Origin: Siphonodentalium dalli
Lineage: Eukaryota > Mollusca > Scaphopoda > Gadilida > Siphonodentaliidae
Direction: 5' to 3'
Length of the DNA stretch: 64,000 bases
Assembly: GCA_032622095.1 (NCBI GenBank)
Contig: CP136063.1
Location: forward strand, 28,334,987 to 28,398,986
In this document: positions 1 through 8,812 of the stretch, in pieces
Layout: the number at the start of each line of letters is the position of its first letter
Numbering within the stretch: the stretch's first letter is position 1
Position numbers and translations under genes: made by a program
Notes under the pieces: model-generated
What the model was told of the DNA's origin: nothing
What the model saw: only the letters and a program-made list of their open reading frames with translations
Databases searched by the model: none

Positions 1-1
1 C

Positions 2-810
2 ATGGACTTTTTGGGGCCATTACCGAGGACGGAACAGGGAAATGAATATGTCCTCATGATCGTTGACTCTTTCACCAAATGGGTGGAATGTATTCCATTA
101 CCTTCTCAAACAGCTATTGATACGGCGCGGGCAGCGATAAATGAATTCTTTACTCGCTTTGGTCTTCCATTTGGGATTTTGACAGACCAAGGGCGGAACT
201 TTGAGAGCGATCTTTTTGCGGAAATGTGTAAGGCACTGAATATTGATAAGCTCCGATGCTCGCCATATAGACCATCCGCTAATGGCCAATGCGAAAGATA
301 TAATAGAACTTTAATGGACGCGGTGCGCTGCTTTGTGGGCAAAAAACAGAAAAGTTGGGACATTTTCCTACCCCAAATAGCTGGGGCTTTGCGATCATCG
401 GTTTGTCGGCAAACCGGTTTCACTCCGAATCGTTTGATGTTGGGCAGAGAGGTAACCAAACCCGTCGACCTCATGTACCCCACAAATTTCCCTCATAAAA
501 GCATGGAAAATATACCTGAGTTTGTTTTGGAACTGGAAAATACAATGAGGGTCGCCCATGAGATTGCTAGAGATAAACTAAAACAGTCTCAGGTCCAAAT
601 GAAGAAAAAGTACGATGCCAGGATGTTTTGTAAACCATTTAAGTTGGGAGATATAGTTTACCTACGCGACACAGCAGTTATCAAGGGGAAAAATAAAAAA
701 CTGTCGGTGAACTGGAAGGGACCGGGCGTAATAATGCAGTTACTTTCTAAGAGCACCTTTAAGGTCAGACTTAAGACCGGTTTAGTAACACTCCATCATG
801 ACCGGCTTAA
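2..810 (+). CDS. retrotransposon integrase (DDE core and GPY/F module), 5' partial, cut by a MITE
   Basis: Integrases of Ty3/gypsy elements join the cDNA copy to host DNA in the nucleus. The catalytic triad is visible as D2 (MDFLGP), D62 (LTDQGRNF) and E98 (NGQCERYN), with 35 residues between the last two. A basic linker (about residues 190-215) and a GPY/F-type module with WKGPGVI (about 237-243) and a terminal HHDRLK follow. The Met at position 2 is not the true start; the frame enters from the left. At 807-810 a TTAA marks MITE insertion, so the last few codons before the stop at 827-829 are MITE sequence. The frame resumes in the same phase after the MITE. Confidence 0.9.
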
Positions 811-1324
811 AGATGGATTATCTCTTTAAATAACAAATTTTAAATAGTTGCGTGGGTATAAAATAATAGATATGAACTGAACACCTATGTCCGGAAAAGC
901 TTCTATCAATTAATATTGATTTTATTTCGAATATTAAATCGGGCCCATTTATGTTACTATTTTTAGAACCGACCATTCGGATGAGACCGTATTGCGATAT
1001 AGAGCACTGAGCTGTTCCTACGGCTACGCAACGAATGTCAAATGTCACAGATTGATTGTTTGTATTGTTTTGTTCCACAGATATAAGCGATAATGAGTAT
1101 AATTAACGTTTATTTGTGACAAAATTGCACAATATAATTTCTGGTCTTGGTTAACAGTAACCACTATTGTTCGTTAGCTGAACAAACACGCCTTTTTAGA
1201 CCAAAAAGTATTCGAAATAAAATTAATCGATAGAAGCATTTCCGAACATGAGTCTTCGATTCAAATCTAATATTTTATACCCCGGTAACTATATAATACA
1301 TGTTTACAAAGAGATAATCCACCT
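811..1324 (-). mobile_element. TTAA-MITE (family 1) inside the integrase gene
   Basis: This is a full-length copy of the commonest repeat here. It is flanked by TTAA at 807-810 and 1325-1328, and its ends are AGATGGATTATCTC and GAGATAATCCACCT. Minus orientation means the AGGTGG end is on the right. Removing the element with one TTAA leaves the integrase frame continuous, which confirms the 4-bp duplication. The 86-codon open frame inside it (818-1078, minus) recurs in every intact copy and is a by-product of the repeat. Confidence 0.9.
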
Positions 1325-1328
1325 TTAA

Positions 1329-1563
1329 GTTGTGTCGAGATGAGGAACTGCCAAAATGGCTACGGGCCGTCATTAAAAGAGGGGAGGAAAGAGCCTCTAT
1401 TTCCTCTGCAGATATTCTGTACTGCTGGTGCAATAAAATAGACGATGGCAAATTCATGATCCAATGTAACAGCTGCAGGGAATGGTATCATGGGGAGTGC
1501 GTTAAGGTTACTGCAAAACAAGGACGAGCTTTAAAACAATACGTCTGTCCTGAGTGTAATTAA
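1329..1563 (+). CDS. PHD finger tail of the integrase, separated by the MITE
   Basis: This frame continues the integrase after the MITE. It contains a C4HC3 PHD finger: CWC, then QCNSC, WYHGEC and a final CPEC just before the stop. PHD fingers commonly read histone H3 tail methylation. On a retroelement integrase one would plausibly steer integration to particular chromatin, as chromodomains do in chromoviruses; that role is inference. The Cys and His ligands all appear present. A stop at 1561-1563 ends the frame two residues after the final cysteine pair. No independent start codon is needed if it is read as the C-terminus of Pol. Confidence 0.8.
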
Positions 1564-1606
1564 TAATGTTCAGCTTCATCGTACAAAGTCTATTCCTAAA
1601 TTTTAG

Positions 1607-2047
1607 ATGTCAGCAAAGAAGTTAAGAATGAATGAGAGGGACAGAAGGAAATCACATTACTGGACACCATCAAGACATAGTGAGTCACTAGATTTAAATC
1701 AATCCCACCGTGATTCTCAGAACACGCTTCAACAAGTAGTTTGCGAAGACCCTGTTGCGGTCCACCATTTTAGGACTGATAGGCCAGGTAGGAAGAAACC
1801 AAATGACGAAGCTATCGGGAGACATTTGTCGTATTTGCTCCGTCATACCACAAAAATAAATAAGGAAGGGTATATGGAAGTACAGATTTTGCTCAAGGAC
1901 CCATTTCTTCATGGGGTGACCAGAGAAGACATCACACGGGTAGTAAATACTAATGAAAAAAAACAGATTTGCATTAAGACAATCAAAGAGAGGATTAATG
2001 GAACTAATGGAGATCAAGGCTTACCAAGCTCACTCCACACCAGTTGA
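1607..2047 (+). CDS. Tpt1/KptA-like RNA 2'-phosphotransferase, N-terminal lobe (frameshifted)
   Basis: Tpt1/KptA enzymes use NAD+ to remove a 2'-phosphate from RNA splice junctions; some also ADP-ribosylate 5'-phosphorylated ends. About 65 residues of charged leader precede the N-terminal lobe: GRHLSYLLRH (residues 71-80, with the family's Arg-His pair at 79-80), EGYMEVQILL and TREDITRVVNTNEKK. The match then stops, and the expected continuation is in the next frame (from 1953). The switch lies at an A8 tract (1955-1962). One-base homopolymer change, sequencing error or translational/transcriptional slippage are all possible. The start is the first ATG after the Pol stop; the preceding ATTTTAG could be a splice acceptor, giving a spliced subgenomic mRNA. 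Confidence 0.75.
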   Translation: MSAKKLRMNERDRRKSHYWTPSRHSESLDLNQSHRDSQNTLQQVVCEDPVAVHHFRTDRPGRKKPNDEAIGRHLSYLLRHTTKINKEGYMEVQILLKDPFLHGVTREDITRVVNTNEKKQICIKTIKERINGTNGDQGLPSSLHTS

Positions 2048-4292
2048 GAAACTAGAATTGACACCCATCTTAACATGCGAAGAATTGGAACAAGCGGTGC
2101 ATGGAACGTCATTGGAAAATTGGGAGAAAATTAAGGTTGAAGGGCTTAAGACCATGGGGAGACAGATGATCCACTTCTCCACCCATGAACCGGAAAATAA
2201 AACTGTGGTTAGTGGAATGAGGCCCCTAAGTGAAGTGGCAATATATTTGGATATAAATAAATATTTGCAGGCTGGCTTCAAATTATTTCGATCGGCTAAC
2301 AATGTAATATTATCTCCAGGGGATGAGGAACATACGATACCACCAGCCTTTTTCAAAGAGGTAATTCGAAGGGATGAAGAGAGGAGCAGACTGGGAGAAT
2401 TACCATCGACTCCACAGCCGAGGACAGAAAAGAAGTTTTCCACCCTTAGAAGTTATCGCAGGTGGCGTCTTAAACAGAATTTGAAGAAAGCAGGATTAAG
2501 GCAGAACAGAAATACTCTATGCTTGATATGTAGGGGAAGGTTTTCACAATTGAAACGACATGTCTTGTATGCGCATGTTCCAGAGACTTTGTGGGAACCG
2601 GTTTCAATTGAACAGGCTGAGATAATATGTCAACAAATGGCAGAGGGAATAAAAACACTGGTTGGATTTATTCAAAGGATTCCTATTGAGGCGGTGACCT
2701 TAGAACACTTCAAACCTTTGATCGACAAGATTAATTCTGACCGACTGATTTCGCCCGATACTAGTATATCAGGAGACATGTATAAGTTTTACATAGATAT
2801 GCTGCGCCGGTCCACTGATCCATGTTTTCAGGATGGGGAAACTGTACAATGTAGGTTGAGTCCTATTAACTCCCCTGCTTGTTTTTTATATTGGAGGGTT
2901 CTCTATGTGTTGCTTCAAATGCTTAAGCCGGAGAAATTGGACGAGTTGAAACAGTGCTGTAGAGATAGAGAAGATGGATTGTCACGGGAGGAGCATTGGA
3001 TCAGAGTATATGGGAGAAGTGCTTCTGTGGTTCGACCCCTCACCGGGTTGGATCAGGAGTGCTCCACCAATGAAGATGTAGAGTCGCTTATGATCCTACC
3101 GCTAACCGGGTGGGACCAGACGATTGCTACCCAGGAGGTACTGGTGAGTACGGAGGATTATTCTATGGTCCGTCCCCTAACCGAGATGGATCGGAAGACT
3201 CAAGTCGAAGAGAGGGTGCCTGAAGAGCCCAGTACTTTGACTCGACCCCTCACCGGGTTGAGCCAGTCTGGGTCCACAGACGGTCAGGATAGCAGTATAG
3301 AGTCAACACCAAAGTCTCCACCAGAGGAAGAAATGTTCTTAGAGTCCCAGGGAGAACACCAGACCTGCCCCATGGAGACCGAGAAGTGCGGGGTTTTGGA
3401 GATAGAACTGGAGGATGACAGTTTGGAGGCCTGGGTGGAGTGTGAAGACGCTCTCGCTGATCCTCCCCCAAAGCCACTGCTCAAATTATATGACAGTCAT
3501 TTCCACCCGGATCGGATTCTGGAGCGAGCGAACAAGGGCACCGATACCCTTTGTTGGGACCAATATTTTGAGGGATTTCCGGACGGAAAGGTCCCATGTA
3601 GCGTAATCGGTGGGGTTGCGGTATTTTGTGATCCGGAGTCTTACCCCTGGACAGTGGATCTTGGTCAGAGGTGGAGAACGGCTATAGGGTTTCACCCGAA
3701 AAACTATCGGCAGGCTTCAAGCCACACCCTGGATCTTATTAGAGATTATCTGAACCATCGTTCGGTGTGTGCTTTGGGAGAGATTGGCCTGGATGATACT
3801 AGTCACCCATCCTCATTCGACTTACAAGAACGGCTGTTCATAGACCTCCTAAAACTAAGCATGCCCAGTAAGCCCATCATTCTACACCTTAGAGGAGCCA
3901 GCAGGTATGGAGATCGAGTGGCAAGGATTGCATTGAACATCATTAGGAGAATGAGGCTTGTCAACCAACCACTGCATCTCCATTGTTGCTCACAGAGATC
4001 TGAAGTACTGAGGGAATGGATGGAGTTACCAAATTGTTATTTTGGGTTTACTGGGCTGGTGAAACATTTTGATGAAGAGCAGAAAGAGGCCTTGAGGAGT
4101 GTTCCGGACGAAAGATTGCTGGTAGAGACGGATGGACCGTACTTTGCAGGGAGCAGGGCATTTTCTAGCCCAAAGAATATAGGCGAAGTAGTGGCTGCTG
4201 TGGCGGAAATAAGGGGTCAAACCCAAGAAGTCATTGGCATGGGAACAGCGAGGAACGCTGAGCTGCTATATGGGAACAGCGAGGAACGCTGA
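1953..4292 (+). CDS. Tpt1 C-terminal lobe + C2H2 finger + RPLTG repeats + TatD-like nuclease
   Basis: Residues 1-140 complete the Tpt1-like domain: NRFAL, IKAYQAHS, VHGTSLENW, IHFSTHEP, SGMRPLSEVAIYLD and FRSANNVILSPGD match the family order. The usual Arg of the I-R-A-x-Q motif is Lys22 here, so activity is uncertain. A C-x2-C-x9-H-x4-H finger is at 190-208. Four copies of an RPLTGLDQ-like motif lie at about 361, 381, 406 and 431. Residues 508-776 are a TatD-type metal-dependent hydrolase with all expected ligands: DSHFH, LGEIGLD, ILHLR, LHCCS and ETDGPYF, and a closing NAELLYG. TatD proteins are 3'-5' DNA/RNA exonucleases. The stop falls in the second unit of the 31-bp repeat. The Met at 1953 is probably not a real start. 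Confidence 0.85.
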   Translation: MKKNRFALRQSKRGLMELMEIKAYQAHSTPVEKLELTPILTCEELEQAVHGTSLENWEKIKVEGLKTMGRQMIHFSTHEPENKTVVSGMRPLSEVAIYLDINKYLQAGFKLFRSANNVILSPGDEEHTIPPAFFKEVIRRDEERSRLGELPSTPQPRTEKKFSTLRSYRRWRLKQNLKKAGLRQNRNTLCLICRGRFSQLKRHVLYAHVPETLWEPVSIEQAEIICQQMAEGIKTLVGFIQRIPIEAVTLEHFKPLIDKINSDRLISPDTSISGDMYKFYIDMLRRSTDPCFQDGETVQCRLSPINSPACFLYWRVLYVLLQMLKPEKLDELKQCCRDREDGLSREEHWIRVYGRSASVVRPLTGLDQECSTNEDVESLMILPLTGWDQTIATQEVLVSTEDYSMVRPLTEMDRKTQVEERVPEEPSTLTRPLTGLSQSGSTDGQDSSIESTPKSPPEEEMFLESQGEHQTCPMETEKCGVLEIELEDDSLEAWVECEDALADPPPKPLLKLYDSHFHPDRILERANKGTDTLCWDQYFEGFPDGKVPCSVIGGVAVFCDPESYPWTVDLGQRWRTAIGFHPKNYRQASSHTLDLIRDYLNHRSVCALGEIGLDDTSHPSSFDLQERLFIDLLKLSMPSKPIILHLRGASRYGDRVARIALNIIRRMRLVNQPLHLHCCSQRSEVLREWMELPNCYFGFTGLVKHFDEEQKEALRSVPDERLLVETDGPYFAGSRAFSSPKNIGEVVAAVAEIRGQTQEVIGMGTARNAELLYGNSEER

Positions 4293-4426
4293 GCTGCTAT
4301 ATGGGAACAGCGAGGAACGCTGAGCTGCTATATGGGAACAGCGAGGAACGCTGAGCTACAATATTGGAACAGCGAGGAACGCTGAGCTGCAATGTGGGAA
4401 CAGCGAGGAACGCTGAGCTATGGCAT
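4241..4426 (+). repeat. 31-bp tandem repeat, six units
   Basis: Six units start at 4241, 4272, 4303, 4334, 4365 and 4396, each beginning GGGAACAGCGAGGAACGC, and a degenerate seventh starts near 4427. The first unit encodes the end of the TatD-like protein and the second holds its stop, so the array grew from the last coding codons. Unit length is not a multiple of three. Confidence 0.95.
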
Positions 4427-4564
4427 GGTGTCAACGAGGAACGGCGACATCCTGTTGAGGGGATTGTACAAAGCGGAATTTGTCTACATGTATTTGTTTA
4501 TAACCACCCAGTCGCAGACCAGATAGGATAGCAGAAGTCCTCACAATGCATTCTGCAAGAACTG

Positions 4565-4576
4565 GAGGGGGAGGAG
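4565..4576 (+). other. candidate polypurine tract
   Basis: GGAGGGGGAGGAG lies immediately before TGTAGAATATG. This is where LTR retrotransposons place the primer for plus-strand DNA synthesis. Confidence 0.6.
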
Positions 4577-5018
4577 TGTAGAATATGTCAGTATGAACTA
4601 TGACCTCTGACCCATAAGAAACCATGAACTGTAACCTTTGACACCTTGAACTCTAACTGGCCTGTGATTGGGTAATAAGGGAGAAAGACGGGAGAGAAGG
4701 GCGGAGCTAAAAATGAAGTGTGCGCTCTCTTGAATCGGGACCGCCATCGGTAAAGCACGCCAGGGAAGTATATAGCTGGAAGGACTAGGAGAGTAAAACA
4801 GGTGAGAACCTTATATAAATAAGCTTATCTTTGCCATACCCCAAAAGATAACACAACATCCTAATCTGCTAAGTGTTCTCTTCTCCACCAACTTGACCAA
4901 TGTCCAAGACACGGATGGTGAGGTGTTAAAGCAGATACTGGACACCACCGCTGTCTGATCGACAAAGGAAGGTCCACTTTGTTCCCAATGTCAGCATACA
5001 CAAAAACCGTCCGTTACA
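4577..5018 (+). repeat. putative 3' LTR of element A
   Basis: It begins TGTAG directly after the polypurine tract and could end at TTACA near 5018. A TATA-like box (TATATAAAT, 4812-4820) sits in the middle, as expected of an LTR promoter. The right boundary is tentative. Confidence 0.5.
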
Positions 5019-5255
5019 GCCCACACGATCATTGTCGACAAGAAACACAGATTTCCTTTGTTCCTAAAAGATTGATACCAATAAGATTTCAAAATATGGT
5101 TCTATAGAATGGATTCGTGTATTGGGGGATGGTGAGAAACATGTTGGTTCGATATTATACACGTACATGTACTCCAATGTTTAGTTACAACAAAATAGCT
5201 AACTAATGAATAATGGTGAATAGCGAAAATAAGAATGTTACATGTATATTAGTGT
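5019..5255. other. unassigned spacer
   Basis: I see no gene, no clear repeat and no structured RNA here. Confidence 0.5.
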
Positions 5256-6165
5256 TAAAGACCGACCGGTTCAGCGTCACAAACTCGACAGTAATCTCGT
5301 CGTATAACTCCCTCCCCCGTTCTATGTCTATTTTGGTGGACAGGGGATGACACCATCTTTCATTAAAGGTGGATTATCTTTTTGTAAACAAGTATTATAT
5401 AGTTACCGGGGTATAAAATATTAAGATTTGAATCGAAGACTCCTGTCCGGAAATGCTCCTATCGATTAATATTAATTTTATTTCGAATATTTTCTGGTCT
5501 AAAAAGGTGTGTTTGTTCAGCTAACGAACAATAGTGGTTAATGTTAACAGATACCATAAATTATATTGTGCAATTTTGTCACAAATAAACGTTAATTATA
5601 CTCATTATCACTTATATCTGTGGAACAAAACAATACAAACAACCAATCTGTGACATTTGACATTCGTTGCGTAGCCGTAGGAACAGCCCAGTGCTCTATA
5701 TCGCAATACGGTCTCATCCGAATGATCGGTTCTAAAAATAGTAACATAAACGGGCCCGATTTAATATTCGAAATAAAATCAATATTAATTGATAGAAGCT
5801 TTTCCGGACATATGTCTTCAGTTCATATCTATTATTTTATACCCACGCAACTATTTAAAATTTATTATTTAAAGAGATAATCCATCTTTAAGTTGCAGCC
5901 TATTTAGAAACCGACGCTGTGTGTTATTATGGATTATCCCTTATACAGAACAAACACTTACTTGACACAAGACCAATAAACGGTGGTTTACCAGGCTTTA
6001 CTCTGTGCCAGTAAAGGTATATATATAAATATAGAATATCTGGGAGTTTGGACAAGGAAACACAAAGGCATAGTGAATTAAATGAATGGTAATATAAAAT
6101 GCTACTTGAAGACAGAGATATCGAGAATAAATACTGGGTAGCAGCCTTAAAATTCATATTTATTA
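5256..6165. repeat. duplicated segment S (copy 1), interrupted by a MITE
   Basis: Landmarks are GTGTTAAAGACCGACCGG, a stretch with GGTGGACAGGGGATGACACC, then AAGTTGCAG with AACCGACGCTGTGTG, and finally TATAGAATATCTGGGAGTTTGG. The same order recurs at about 38.6-39.17, 42.6-42.95, 43.1-43.66, 48.1-48.93 and 55.16-55.3 kb. It codes for nothing recognisable. Confidence 0.8.
5367..5887 (+). mobile_element. TTAA-MITE, intact copy
   Basis: TTAA flanks at 5363-5366 and 5888-5891. The undisturbed target (ATTAAGTTGCAG) is seen in segment S copies near 38.88 and 42.82 kb, giving an empty-site comparison. Confidence 0.92.
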
Positions 6166-6224
6166 TTTTATACCCACGCAACTATTTCAAACCTGTTATT
6201 TAAAGACATAATCCAAATTCAAAT

Positions 6225-6778
6225 GTGTATTATCTCTTTGTAAACGTATTATATAGTTACCGGGGTATAACATATTAGAATTGTGGAATAAAACATTATA
6301 ACCAATCAATCTGGGGAATTGGATGTCGATTGTCTCTTTGTAAACATATTTTATGTAGTTACCGGGGTATAACATATTAGACCTGAATCGAAGACTCCTG
6401 TTCAGAAATGCTTTTATCGATTAATAATAATTTTATTTCGATTATTTTCTAGTCCAAAAAGGTGTAGTTGTTTAGCCAACAAACAAGAGACCATAAATTT
6501 TATTGTACAATTTTGTCACAAATAAACGTTAATGGGACATTTGACTTTCGGTGCTTAGCCATAGGAAGAGCCCAGTGCTCTATATCACAATATGGTATCA
6601 TCCGAATGGTATTTTCTAAAAATAGACACATAAACGGTCCCAATTAAATATTCGAAATAAAATCGATATTAATTGACAGAAGCTTTTCATGACAAGGTCT
6701 TCAGTTCATATTTATTATTTTATACCCACGCAACTATTTATAAAATTCGTTATTTAAAGACATAATCCATCCTTAATT
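6225..6778 (+). mobile_element. older, rearranged TTAA-MITE copies
   Basis: Two left ends (TATCTCTTTGTAAACG at about 6229 and TGTCTCTTTGTAAACA at about 6331) precede one right end (AAAGACATAATCCATCCTTAA). The sequence is visibly more diverged than the intact copies and shares features with those at 39.2, 44.1, 55.4 and 58.4 kb, so it belongs to an older subfamily. Confidence 0.7.
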
Positions 6779-7552
6779 GTTAGAAGCCTTTCCTGACAAG
6801 GGTTTTCAGTTCATATTTATTATCATATTGATGGTTATATTTCGAATTGCGAATGAATAGAAACACTCCTTGTCTTGTTCAGCAGAATATCCATTTAAAC
6901 GAGTTTTCCAACTTCGACAATGTTATCTCACCTCAAAGTTGGAAGACTCGTTTAAATGGATATTCTGCTCATTTAACAAGGTAGTGAGTGTTTCTATCAC
7001 TAGAAAGTCAAAATATACGCGATAATGCCGTTTACACGACCACAATCCGCGTGATGTGTAAGAAATTCAACGCTGCCATGTGTTGGGGTGTCACCTATAA
7101 TTGTCTATCCTTCTATTTTATTCTTTAGTATATATTTTTGAAATATTTTTCTACAAGTTCCCGGTGTTTAAATCATGTTGCGAAAGAGAGAAACCCTTTT
7201 TTAAAAAGTCACTTCACATAGTATATTTCTACCGTGGGACATACACGATAAGCATAATACACGACAATTCTTTCCTGGGAGATATATTTGTCGCCAAGCC
7301 AATGACCACCCAGAAATCGGTTGTTTGTAAAACTATTCCTAAGAATTTGATGACTTTAGGTGAATAATATGTTACATGTACACTAAATGATATACATTTT
7401 CTGATTTAAAATGCAAAAACATCACTGGAAATGTTTCATAGAAACCTATTTTTTTTATTGTTGATGATGCTACTGAACATGTTACGAAGAAGAACAAGTA
7501 TGTATCTTTTTGAAGTACTTTTCGGAACACATGTACCCCCGAGTCCAAACGC
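6779..7552 (-). repeat. duplicated segment F (copy 1): downstream flank of the three-module gene
   Basis: This flank recurs at 39.72 (part), 44.64-45.94, 58.95-59.76 and 61.91-62.50 kb. It holds a long hairpin (6868-6981) and, 93 bases past the stop of the minus-strand gene, an AATAAA on the minus strand at 7454-7459, a likely polyadenylation signal. Short open frames here (for example 7101-7367) recur with disruptions and are not convincing genes. Confidence 0.75.
6868..6981. repeat. long imperfect hairpin, conserved in all copies of segment F
   Basis: The arms GCAGAATATCCATTTAAACG and CGTTTAAATGGATATTCTGC enclose TCCAACTT/AAGTTGGA and a loop of about 20 bases; outer CCTTG/CAAGG extend the stem. 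Equivalent hairpins start near 39813, 44733, 59046 and 61998. Confidence 0.9.
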
Positions 7553-8812
7553 CTAAACAGGTTCCTGTTTCACGTCGATATCCAGAGCATTGTCCCAAAC
7601 AACGACTGGTGAACAAACCTGGTTTCCATGACAACTGTTTTTACCTGGATCATTATAACACGTGTTGCTAACTTTAGTTAGAATTGTATCAGATTTCCCT
7701 TTGTATTTTATCATGCAACGAGTGTCACGTGTATCGTTGCCGACTTCAATTCGGTTAACTGTCGCATCAATATTCTGGTTTGTCTGCGGTTTGTACTGTA
7801 CACCAAATTCCTCACTTTCATGCTCAATTTTTATCTTCGTTCCACAATAGGTCGAACCCGAATTGAGTGTACCGCGACTAGAAATGTTTTGTGTATCGGC
7901 CCACTCACGTGATTCGTACCCATTAAGGTGTTCTTCGGGCGCATCGTCGATGACGTCATGAATGCCAGCTAATAAACCAACATCGAGGGACACAGTTTCC
8001 GGCTTCATATCAACATCATCACACTGACCTGTGTCTGTGGTAAATACGACATCAGAGTCACGTGGTATAACTGTGTCGGTGACGTCATGAATGTCAGCTA
8101 ATAAACCACCATCGAGAGACACAGTTTCCGGCTTCATATCAACATCATCACACTGACCTGTGTCTGTGATAAATACGACAGCAGAGTCACGTGGTATAAC
8201 TGTGTCGGTGACGTCATGAATGTCAGCTAATAAACCACCATCGAGGGACACAGTTTCCGGCTTCATATCAACATCATCACACTGACCTGTGTCTGTGGTA
8301 AATACGACAGCAGAGTCACGTGGTATAACTGTGTCGTTTGTTGTGAATGCTTCAGCAGCATCCTGTGGTATAAGCATTCCCGTCTGTTTAGTTTCGAATA
8401 TTCCTGTCTCGGGCTAAGAAACATCAAGTGAATGCACCTTGGCTTTAGGAGAGAACAGCAAGTTCAACATTGTGTGAGTTGAATTAAGACGTGATGCCAG
8501 GTTTAAATGTGATGTGCCGACACCACGCTCAGGTCCAAAGAAAAACTCAAGGCATTTCCACGCCGGTTGGGATGTATTCTGAAAGTCATTGATAAACTTT
8601 CTTTCTAAACTCCTCGTATAGCGAGCGACTGGAAACATGTGTATGTGATGCTTAAGATGTAGACCCCACTCACTGATATTGACTGATCCCTGTCCACAGA
8701 TGCCACAGAAGATTAACACAGAGCCAGTCTCCACGTTAACACCAAACATCGGGCGAATCAGATCGGTCAAACGGCAGACATCGAGACGGGGACGCATACG
8801 CGGGGGCAGCAA
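7553..8812 (-). CDS. three-module Cys/His protein, C-terminal part (internal TAG)
   Basis: This frame carries the end of module 3: IFCGICGQGSVNISEWGLHL-K-HHIHMFPV, then LNLLFSPK. A TAG at 8414-8416 follows. Translation of the same frame continues with three 43-residue acidic repeats (IPRDSAVVFTTDTGQCDD...) and ends in DIDVKQEPV, whose VKQE fits a sumoylation consensus; another such motif is IKIE. In the paralog at 60.0-60.4 kb the stop position is CAG (Gln), so the TAG is a single C-to-T nonsense change. The N-terminal end of this frame joins the 8767-12798 frame by a shift at a C5 tract (about 8803-8807). The product of this copy would be truncated unless those two lesions are bypassed or are sequence errors. 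Confidence 0.7.
7952..8338 (-). repeat. 129-bp in-frame tandem repeat, three units
   Basis: GACGTCATGAATG recurs at 7952, 8081 and 8210. Each unit encodes 43 residues. The paralog at 60.1-60.24 kb has a single unit, so the array expanded after the duplication or contracted there. Confidence 0.92.

Larger units (their letters stand above)
1..5018 (+). mobile_element. Ty3/gypsy-like LTR retrotransposon, 3' part (element A)
   Basis: The window opens inside an LTR retrotransposon. In order it shows an integrase with PHD-finger tail, a second coding unit (Tpt1-like, C2H2, TatD-like), a 31-bp tandem repeat, a polypurine tract and a putative 3' LTR. Reverse transcriptase, protease, Gag and the 5' LTR would lie to the left and are not seen. 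A MITE sits in the integrase gene and an A8 tract carries a frameshift, so this copy is not fully functional. The left limit is the window edge; the right limit (LTR end) is a guess because there is no second LTR for comparison. Confidence 0.8.

Noticed and set aside
5620-5880. 86-residue open frame (also at 818, 30361, 32898, 35221, 45422, 48229) that looks like a conserved small protein family
   Set aside because: It lies in the middle of the TTAA-MITE and runs into its terminus; conservation follows the DNA repeat, and older copies are broken without codon bias.
7101-7367. Hydrophobic 88-residue frame, repeated at 59264-59545 and 62225-62491
   Set aside because: It is in duplicated segment F; copies show frame changes and no coding pattern.
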